A stretch of 64,000 bases of DNA from Vallitalea pronyensis (GTDB taxonomy: Bacteria; Bacillota; Clostridia; Lachnospirales; Vallitaleaceae), in the NCBI RefSeq assembly GCF_018141445.1, contig NZ_CP058649.1, positions 949,001 through 1,013,000 of the forward strand. Direction: 5' to 3'. A model generated the notes under the pieces. It was not told the origin of the DNA. It saw only the letters and a program-made list of their open reading frames with translations, and searched no databases. Shown here one piece after another: positions 58,194-64,000 of this stretch (the first letter of the stretch is position 1; every line of letters starts with the position of its first letter). A program made the position numbers and the translations under genes.

Positions 58194-60050
58194 TTAGACA
58201 TCATCATTGCCTGTAAGGGTGTCCTGTTTTTTAAGGAGTTTAATAAATTGCTCCACGATAAAAGGATCAAATTGTTCGCCTGCGCAAGAACGGAGCTCCT
58301 CGATGGCTTCCTCTTTGGAGAGAGCTTTTTTGTAAGGCTTTTCACTAATCATAGCCATGTAACCTTCAACAATGGCAAAAAGACGGCACTCTAGTGGAAT
58401 ATCACTTCCCTTTATATTGAGGGGATACCCTTCTCCATTCCACCACTCATGGTGTTTGAGAATCCAATCAGCAATATGAAACAAATGAGGGATGGAGAGT
58501 GAAATTTTGTAACCAACTTCGCTATGGCGTTTAATCCATTCAATTTCTTCTACCGTAAGAGGTTCTTTTTTATAGAGTATATAGTCTGGGATACTGACTT
58601 CCCCAATATCATGAAAATCAACGAACAGTTTCAGGTTATCCATGTTTTGATGCGGATAATGAATAGCTTTTGCAAGTTTCACTACATAATCATTAAGGGC
58701 TTTTTTCTGAGCTTCTGTTTTGTATTCCTTGTGTGTTACGGATTGTATCAGTCCTTCCATCATGGTATTACGGTTCTTTATACCCATGAGTAGTTTCTCA
58801 TGATACATGTTGTTATCAGCAGCTACAAACACAGATTCCATATCCGTATCCATGGTTTCTTTTAAGCTATAGCCAATGGATAGGCTTAGAGGTAATTTAG
58901 GATGTGATGTGTTGTACGTATCTAGCCCATTCATAATGGTGGTTTTATATTTTTCTAAGAGCGCTCGATTACAATTAGGAAAGAAGACAGCAAATTCATC
59001 ACCGCCAATACGACAGGCTTCTTCATAATTGCTAAGAGCAGACTTGATAATACGGGATGATTCTTTGATGATGCTATCGCCCATAGAATGACCAAGGGTA
59101 TCATTAACTAATTTTAGTCCATTTAGGTCACAGATAACCAGACCCATAGGTAAAAAAGCAGGGTCATCATAATAATCCAAACGGTCCTCAAAATACGTAC
59201 GGTTATAAAGACCTGTAAGGGAATCATATATATTATAATATTCCAATTTATTTTCTATGGAAATTTTTTCAGAGATATCTCGAGCTAGGCACATGACTTG
59301 GTCGTCCACATCCTTGAACATGCGCACAAGAAAATAATATTTTTTTTGCTTGATGTCAAGATGGGCTTTGAAGGTTTGTAATTGGTTACTTGCCAGTACT
59401 TTTTTTGCCGTAGAAATGACTTGTTTAGCTAAATCAACTGGCAAGAGTTCAAATACATTTTTATGTAAATATTGACGTGCATTTAATTTGAGGGACATCA
59501 TTTCACCACAATGATAATACGTAATGGTCCCCTTTTTGGTTAGGCGAAGTAAAACATCTGATGTGTGTTGCATGAGCTTATCAAATCGGAAATTTGTTTC
59601 AGCCAGTTGCTGATGTAAGTGATTCATATCCGTCAGATCTCTTAAGGTAATCATGACATATTTATGGCCACTTAGATATTTGAAGGTTAGGTTAAAAGTA
59701 GACGTTTGATTGTTGCTGTAGGTAAAAGCAAATTGTTCATCATCTATTTTATGAATTAAAGGTATGTTTTTTGGTTGAAATAAACAGGTGTATGTTTGAC
59801 CAGAAATCGTATCATCATGGCAATGAAGGGCTTTTTTAGCAGGTTTATTCATCAGGCGGATACGGCCTTTATGATTCAGAATAATGATCCCATGATGCAC
59901 ATGTTCAAAGGCTTCTACCAGCATGGAAGAGGATTTAAACATGGTATCTTCCGATTTTGTAAACTTAAAGGAGCTTTTATCAGAGTGACTTAATTGTTCA
60001 ATATATGTCTGTATAAGGGTATTAAAATCCTTGTGGTTCATGACATTCAT
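58194..60050 (-). CDS. PAS-GGDEF-HD-GYP cyclic-di-GMP protein
   Basis: 618 residues: two PAS-like regions (about 35-140 and 155-265), GGDEF domain with intact IGGDEF (349-353), then HD-GYP domain with H480/D481 (FHDIGEVSIPD), HH-x-GYP in ILKHHEWWNGEGYPL. GGDEF could make c-di-GMP, HD-GYP could degrade it. The usual K in HDIGK is E, and the IADVFDAL-type motif reads IVEGYMAM, so the Asp ligand is Glu and the HD-GYP half may be altered. AAAGGAG before the ATG. Confidence 0.9.
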   Translation of the reverse strand: MNVMNHKDFNTLIQTYIEQLSHSDKSSFKFTKSEDTMFKSSSMLVEAFEHVHHGIIILNHKGRIRLMNKPAKKALHCHDDTISGQTYTCLFQPKNIPLIHKIDDEQFAFTYSNNQTSTFNLTFKYLSGHKYVMITLRDLTDMNHLHQQLAETNFRFDKLMQHTSDVLLRLTKKGTITYYHCGEMMSLKLNARQYLHKNVFELLPVDLAKQVISTAKKVLASNQLQTFKAHLDIKQKKYYFLVRMFKDVDDQVMCLARDISEKISIENKLEYYNIYDSLTGLYNRTYFEDRLDYYDDPAFLPMGLVICDLNGLKLVNDTLGHSMGDSIIKESSRIIKSALSNYEEACRIGGDEFAVFFPNCNRALLEKYKTTIMNGLDTYNTSHPKLPLSLSIGYSLKETMDTDMESVFVAADNNMYHEKLLMGIKNRNTMMEGLIQSVTHKEYKTEAQKKALNDYVVKLAKAIHYPHQNMDNLKLFVDFHDIGEVSIPDYILYKKEPLTVEEIEWIKRHSEVGYKISLSIPHLFHIADWILKHHEWWNGEGYPLNIKGSDIPLECRLFAIVEGYMAMISEKPYKKALSKEEAIEELRSCAGEQFDPFIVEQFIKLLKKQDTLTGNDDV

Positions 60051-60104
60051 TTTGTGGACTCCTTTAATAGTTATAATATTTTGAACTGGTAGATACTCTT
60101 ATTT

Positions 60105-60133
60105 ATTATACCATAGAAATTATATCAGTTGAA
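60105..60133 (-). promoter_or_regulatory. extended -10 promoter of the GGDEF gene
   Basis: Minus strand TGGTATAAT (TATAAT at 60105-60110, TGG at 60111-60113), with a poor -35 GTTGAA/TTCAAC at 60128-60133 and a 17-bp spacer. Confidence 0.5.
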
Positions 60134-60400
60134 TGAATAAATGATATTATCTGGTAACCGTCATTTTGACTTATGGATACACTTACTCTTTATCAGTCCT
60201 AAGGTGGATATCTATAAAAGTTATAAGGGTGAAGTGGAAAAATTTACAGGATATGGAAAATAAATTAGACAACATGTGGTATAATAATCATAAGATAAAT
60301 TAGACAGGTAATTAATGAAAGGCAACCCAATACCCAGTTAAGAAGTTAAATAAACAATAAGAGGATAACCATTCTCTAAGCATGAAAGGATTTTGTATTA
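60134..60400 (+). promoter_or_regulatory. ppk leader with extended -10 promoter
   Basis: TGGTATAAT at 60277-60285 is an extended -10 on the + strand for ppk; no good -35 is seen. The remaining 350-bp divergent region (60051-60400) has only the opposite promoter and two ATTAGACA repeats near 60264 and 60300. Confidence 0.45.
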
Positions 60401-62506
60401 ATGTATAAGAAGTATGATGACCCAAGTTATTTCGATAACCGTGAATTAAGCTGGTTGGAATTTAATCAGAGGGTATTGGATGAAGCGATGAATAACCAAA
60501 ACCCTCTATTCGAGCGTATTAAATTTTTATCCATTGTGAGTTCCAACTTGGATGAATTTATTATGGTGCGTGTTGCATCGTTGAAAGAACAGGTTAATGT
60601 GGGTTATGAAAAAAAAGATATAGCTGGATTAACCCCAAAAAAACAACTGGATATGATTGCTAAACGTACCCATGAACTTGTGGAAGAGCAATATAACCAT
60701 TACCAACATGAGATTGTGCCCATGTTTAAGAAAAAAAATATTCATCTTATACATATTGATGCATTAACAAATGAGCAAGAAGACTATTTGGAAGATTACT
60801 TTAATGAAGTTATCTATCCTGTATTAACGCCTCTTGCAGTAGACTCCAGCAGACCATTTCCATTAATACTCAATAAAAGCTTGAATGTGGCTATTTTATT
60901 AGAACGAACAGGAGAAGAAGTGTTTGCTACGGTTCAGGTACCATCGGTTCTACCACGAACCATTGAAATTCCCAATCAAGGTGAGAAGTTCAAAGTATTC
61001 GTCATGTTAGAAGACGTGATACGGCATTTTATGCAACGGCTTTTTGTAGGATACACGGCGTTATGTGCATACCCTTACCGTATTACTCGTAATGCGGATT
61101 TAAGCATTGATGAGCAGGATGCAGACGATTTACTCATTGAAGTAGAAAAATCCGTAAAGAAACGTAAATGGGGTGAAGCCATTCGTCTGGAAATCGATAC
61201 CACCATGGATGGACGATTGCTAGGGATTCTACAATCATCTCTGGCCATACATGATATGGATATCTATCATATCCATGGACCACTCGATTTGACCTTCTTA
61301 ATGAAATTATATGACCTAAAAGGTTTTATGAAGTTGAAATACGAGGCATATACACCAAGTACGCCAAGAGATTTACTGGGTGAGGAAAATATTTTTGACC
61401 GGATTCGTAGAAGAGATATTTTCATGCACCATCCCTATGAATCATTTAGCCCTGTGGTATCGTTGATTAAGAAAGCGGCAAAAGATAGCCGGGTATTAGC
61501 CATTAAACAGACCCTCTATCGTGTCAGTGGACAATCGCCCATTATCAAAGCACTAGCGGAAGCTGCTGAATCCGGTAAACAGGTCACCGTGTTGGTGGAA
61601 TTAAAGGCACGCTTTGATGAAGAAAATAATATTCAATGGGCACGACGATTAGAAAAATCAGGGTGTCATGTAATCTATGGTCTTGTTGGTTTAAAAACAC
61701 ATGCCAAGGTAACCCTTATCGTTCGTATGGAAAATAACGGGATAAGGCGCTATATCCATCTTGGAACAGGAAATTATAATGATATGACGGCGAAGCATTA
61801 TACCGATATGGGTATTTTAACATGTAATGAAAAAGTGGGAGCAGATGCCTCAGCTGTGTTTAACACCCTATCTGGCTATTCAGAACCACCAAAGCTGAAT
61901 AAACTCATTATGGCACCAAATGGACTGCGTAAAAAATGTATGGAGCTCATTGAACAGGAAGAAAAACACGCCTTACAGGGTAAAAAGGCTAAAATCGTTG
62001 CAAAGATGAATTCGCTATGCGACCCAGAAATCATGAAAGCCCTATACAAAGCTGCTTCTGCTGGCGTAGAAATGGAGCTTATAATTCGAGGTATCTGCGG
62101 CATAAAGCCAGATATCAAGGACATTAGTGAAAGTATCACCATACGCAGCATTGTAGGGCGTTATCTGGAACATAGCCGTATATTCTATTTTTATAACGAT
62201 GGTCATGAAGATATCTATTTATCAAGCGCTGATTGGATGCCAAGAAACTTCAATCGGCGAGTAGAGCTCTTTTTTCCCATTGAAGATGAACGTATTAAAG
62301 AACGGCTGAAACATATCCTGATCATATTACTCCAAGACAACGTAAAAGCCAAGTTAAAGACCCATAATGGTGATTATATCAAAATTGAACAGAGCGGCAA
62401 TCACACCATGGACTCACAAGACTACTTCTTAAACCTAGCCAAAAAATCCGTCAAAAGCTACGCCGCAGACTCAGAAACAGAAGCATTCATCCCAATCAGA
62501 ATATGA
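60401..62506 (+). CDS. ppk1: polyphosphate kinase 1
   Basis: 701 residues; makes polyphosphate from ATP. N-terminal domain starts YFDNRELSWLEFNQRVLDEA, and the PLD-like C-terminal half has the two catalytic histidines H434 (LKTHAK, phosphorylated in homologues) and H453 (YIHLGTGNYND). ATP-binding segment DEFIMVRVASLKEQ. GAAAGGA precedes the ATG. Its stop codon overlaps the first short GACAA-TTGTC repeat. Confidence 0.96.
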   Translation: MYKKYDDPSYFDNRELSWLEFNQRVLDEAMNNQNPLFERIKFLSIVSSNLDEFIMVRVASLKEQVNVGYEKKDIAGLTPKKQLDMIAKRTHELVEEQYNHYQHEIVPMFKKKNIHLIHIDALTNEQEDYLEDYFNEVIYPVLTPLAVDSSRPFPLILNKSLNVAILLERTGEEVFATVQVPSVLPRTIEIPNQGEKFKVFVMLEDVIRHFMQRLFVGYTALCAYPYRITRNADLSIDEQDADDLLIEVEKSVKKRKWGEAIRLEIDTTMDGRLLGILQSSLAIHDMDIYHIHGPLDLTFLMKLYDLKGFMKLKYEAYTPSTPRDLLGEENIFDRIRRRDIFMHHPYESFSPVVSLIKKAAKDSRVLAIKQTLYRVSGQSPIIKALAEAAESGKQVTVLVELKARFDEENNIQWARRLEKSGCHVIYGLVGLKTHAKVTLIVRMENNGIRRYIHLGTGNYNDMTAKHYTDMGILTCNEKVGADASAVFNTLSGYSEPPKLNKLIMAPNGLRKKCMELIEQEEKHALQGKKAKIVAKMNSLCDPEIMKALYKAASAGVEMELIIRGICGIKPDIKDISESITIRSIVGRYLEHSRIFYFYNDGHEDIYLSSADWMPRNFNRRVELFFPIEDERIKERLKHILIILLQDNVKAKLKTHNGDYIKIEQSGNHTMDSQDYFLNLAKKSVKSYAADSETEAFIPIRI

Positions 62507-62529
62507 CAAGGGGACGTTTCGTTTGTCAT
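62503..62529 (+). repeat. REP-like short palindrome, copy 1
   Basis: ATGACAA...TTGTCAT with central GGGGACGTTTCG; it overlaps the ppk stop codon. One of four related copies (62628, 62672, 63906). Confidence 0.75.
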
Positions 62530-62541
62530 GTTGTTATCATC

Positions 62542-62669
62542 AAAAAAGCGCACTCGCCATGAATGCGCTTTTTCTCATCTTTAACTCATAACCTCAAAAC
62601 AATCTCTTTCTCAATAATATCAAGAAAGACAAGGGACATTTCGTTTGTCATGTAATTAATCGCTTGTAA
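62542..62669 (+). repeat. direct repeat block, copy 1 (contains terminator)
   Basis: About 128 bases very similar to 63821-63946. It starts with a hairpin AAAAAGCGC...GCGCTTTTT (62543-62573) that works as a terminator on both strands, then a conserved tail CTCATAACCTCAAAACAATC (and CAATAATATCAAG), then a REP-like palindrome at 62628-62649. Confidence 0.82.
62628..62649 (+). repeat. REP-like short palindrome, copy 2
   Basis: GACAAGGGACATTTCGTTTGTC; GACAA/TTGTC ends as in copy 1. Lies inside the direct repeat block. Confidence 0.7.
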
Positions 62670-62671
62670 CA

Positions 62672-62698
62672 ATGACAAAGGGATGTTTTATTTGTCAT
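62672..62698 (+). repeat. REP-like short palindrome, copy 3
   Basis: ATGACAA-AGGGATGTTTTA-TTTGTCAT, the most diverged copy, between the repeat block and the small membrane gene. Confidence 0.65.
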
Positions 62699-62885
62699 GT
62701 GCTCTGATCATAATTAAAAAATAACGGTTTATTTATATTAACTAAAAAAGAGTATATCTTTTTATTGATTATGCCAATAATGTACTATGAGGTTCTATTA
62801 TATGGTATTTACTATGAAATTAAAAAATCGATATATTTTTATTTTGCTTAAGTTCGTTTCTATGGTGATGTTAATAGGGTTAAAA

Positions 62886-63185
62886 TTATAGATCAATATT
62901 TTTTTTAAGTATCTTATCATGAGATGATTTATTTTGTAGGATCTTATTTGAAAACTTTTTTCGCTTTATAAAGATTAATACAGCTATAAAATCTACACCT
63001 AGAGCTATTGTAATGATTACTACACGTACTTCTTTACGTATATTCAAAAGGTTTAATGTTAGCATGATAAGCTGTATAGGCACAATAAAAGCATATTTAT
63101 AGATAGTTTTTTGTATATCTGCCTTAAAAAGCAATACAGTAATAATGACTAAAAAAGCTATTTGGAAGATTAGGTAAATTACCAT
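62886..63185 (-). CDS. small membrane protein, unknown function
   Basis: 99 residues with three hydrophobic stretches (about 2-20, 30-48, 54-74) and a Lys-rich C-terminal tail (IKRKKFSNKILQNKSSHDKI). Supported by a strong AGGAGG seven bases before the minus-strand ATG. No family recognised. Region is more AT-rich than the preceding genes and the gene sits, with the next one, between duplicated repeat blocks. Confidence 0.7.
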   Translation of the reverse strand: MVIYLIFQIAFLVIITVLLFKADIQKTIYKYAFIVPIQLIMLTLNLLNIRKEVRVVIITIALGVDFIAVLIFIKRKKFSNKILQNKSSHDKILKKNIDL

Positions 63186-63397
63186 GTTAATACCTCCTAT
63201 ACTATAAAAGAATTATAGCATAATATAAGAGTAAAATTATTTTTTATTAGCTTATGGAAGAAGTTACTATTATAGGTTTGTGGTTACATTGCTTAGCTAG
63301 ATATTCATCATAAACATGAAAGAAATTAGTACTTAGGTTAAATGTATATAGCAGTTATGATTATCAATACAAGCAGTATAAACTAGGAGGAGTTAAG

Positions 63398-63802
63398 TTG
63401 AGTTTTGGATTTCTGCCTACACCCATATATATAACGATGGTATTATGTGTTTCAATTGTATTGCTTATCTATTTCATAAAGTATTATAAAGCAGGAAAAA
63501 TATTACAAAGTATGCCATTAATTTTATCTTTTATAATAAGTTTGTTGGTTGCATTAGCAAAAATTATACAGGAATTTTTTATGGAATATGAAGAATATGT
63601 TAGCATACTGGTCGTAATTGGCGGTATACTTTTTGTTTTTAATATTATTTTTATTGGGATTGCAGGTTGGCAAAATTCTAAAATGGATCCTCAAAAAAGA
63701 AAATTATTTAATCTATTCCTGTTTTTTATGATAGGTTTGATTATATTTGCTACTGTTACGATAGGAGGATTATTCTATCTTAAAGCAAAAGGTTATTTTT
63801 AA
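63398..63802 (+). CDS. small four-helix membrane protein, unknown function
   Basis: 134 residues with about four hydrophobic segments (11-27, 40-58, 68-90, 108-128), TTG start at 63398 with AGGAGGAG upstream. No family recognised. Divergent from the preceding small membrane gene; both are probably accessory. Confidence 0.7.
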   Translation: MSFGFLPTPIYITMVLCVSIVLLIYFIKYYKAGKILQSMPLILSFIISLLVALAKIIQEFFMEYEEYVSILVVIGGILFVFNIIFIGIAGWQNSKMDPQKRKLFNLFLFFMIGLIIFATVTIGGLFYLKAKGYF

Positions 63803-63820
63803 TATAGCAATACAATATTG

Positions 63821-63946
63821 AAAAAAGCGCACTCTTCATGAATGCGCTTTTTCCATCTACAACTCATAACCTCAAAACAATCTCCTGCTCAATAATATCA
63901 AGGGAGACAAGAGGACTTTCGTTTGTCATGTAATTAATCGCTGTAA
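63821..63946 (+). repeat. direct repeat block, copy 2 (contains terminator)
   Basis: About 126 bases matching 62542-62669: hairpin AAAAAGCGC / GCGCTTTTT first (terminator for the preceding gene), then CTCATAACCTCAAAACAATC, CAATAATATCAAG and a REP-like palindrome at 63906-63927. Together the two copies flank the pair of small membrane genes. Confidence 0.82.
63906..63927 (+). repeat. REP-like short palindrome, copy 4
   Basis: GACAAGAGGACTTTCGTTTGTC, same ends as copies 1-3. Confidence 0.68.
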
Positions 63947-63969
63947 GACTTGGTCCTAATAAAACAAGC

Positions 63970-64000
63970 CGTAAATGCATGAATACTAAATGCATTTACG
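63970..64000 (+). terminator. hairpin at the window edge, incomplete
   Basis: CGTAAATGCAT (63970-63980) pairs perfectly with ATGCATTTACG (63990-64000). The following bases are beyond the window, so a T-run cannot be checked; terminator is only likely. Confidence 0.4.

Noticed and set aside
62503..62698. CRISPR-like array from repeated GACAA...TTGTC units
   Set aside because: Only three irregularly spaced copies here, palindromic and partly inside a duplicated block; no cas genes. REP-like repeats fit better.

Overview
The window is AT-rich DNA from a low-GC Firmicute, most likely a member of class Clostridia in or near the Lachnospirales (Vallitalea-like). This is inference from gene order and protein style: an S10/spc/alpha ribosomal cluster followed by ecfA-ecfA-ecfT-truA-rplM-rpsI, dnaE next to pfkA, a rubredoxin, a flavo-diiron protein, an extended L17, and several Gram-positive surface-polymer genes. 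No rRNA, tRNA, CRISPR array or intact transposase is visible.

Layout. 1-9.5 kb is the translation cluster: rplF (5' end missing), rplR, rpsE, rpmD, rplO, secY, adk, map, a KOW protein, infA, rpmJ, then a 477-bp gap with its own promoter and hairpin-rich leader, then rpsM, rpsK, rpsD, rpoA and rplQ. 10.2-15.9 kb holds the ECF transporter energizing module, truA, a YibE/F-like membrane protein and a separately promoted rplM-rpsI. 16.2-22.7 kb is a surface block: a large lipoprotein, then DUF4358 lipoprotein, SGNH, MBOAT and DHHW genes, probably a surface-polymer O-acylation unit. 23-25.1 kb is a chemoreceptor. 25.7-30.6 kb has dnaE, pfkA and rubredoxin. 31-36.2 kb is a sugar or cyclitol oxidoreductase locus (LacI regulator, two Gfo/Idh/MocA enzymes, a TIM-barrel isomerase, AraC regulator), followed by a second chemoreceptor. 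38.6-42.6 kb carries a YtrA-type regulator with an ABC exporter, a CBS-ACT protein and a flavo-diiron protein. 44-48.2 kb has the KtrAB potassium system, a SpoU methylase and a TPR protein. 48.8-58.2 kb contains NfeD/SPFH, an LtaS-like enzyme, two tandem MGDG-synthase-like glycosyltransferases, a deacetylase, YkoP, a flippase-like protein and a patatin: a lipid-anchored polymer and glycolipid neighbourhood. 58.2-64 kb has a PAS-GGDEF-HD-GYP protein, polyphosphate kinase and two small membrane proteins between duplicated repeat blocks.

The most unusual content lies between the genes. Three copies (9626-9843 reversed, 25339-25555, 43355-43570) belong to one family of 216-218 bp elements. They share conserved ends, a conserved apical loop and long stems. 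The stem sequences differ from copy to copy, yet each remains self-complementary. Two further long inverted repeats (42920-43106, 47051-47155) have different cores. Around these loci the DNA has a very strong one-strand base bias. In ecfA1, 112 of 120 consecutive third codon positions are G or T. In the SpoU gene, 107 of 120 are A or C. The bias fades over roughly 1 kb, and for the three family members its direction follows the orientation of the element. I do not recognise this element or the mutational footprint and treat it as the best candidate for an undescribed system.
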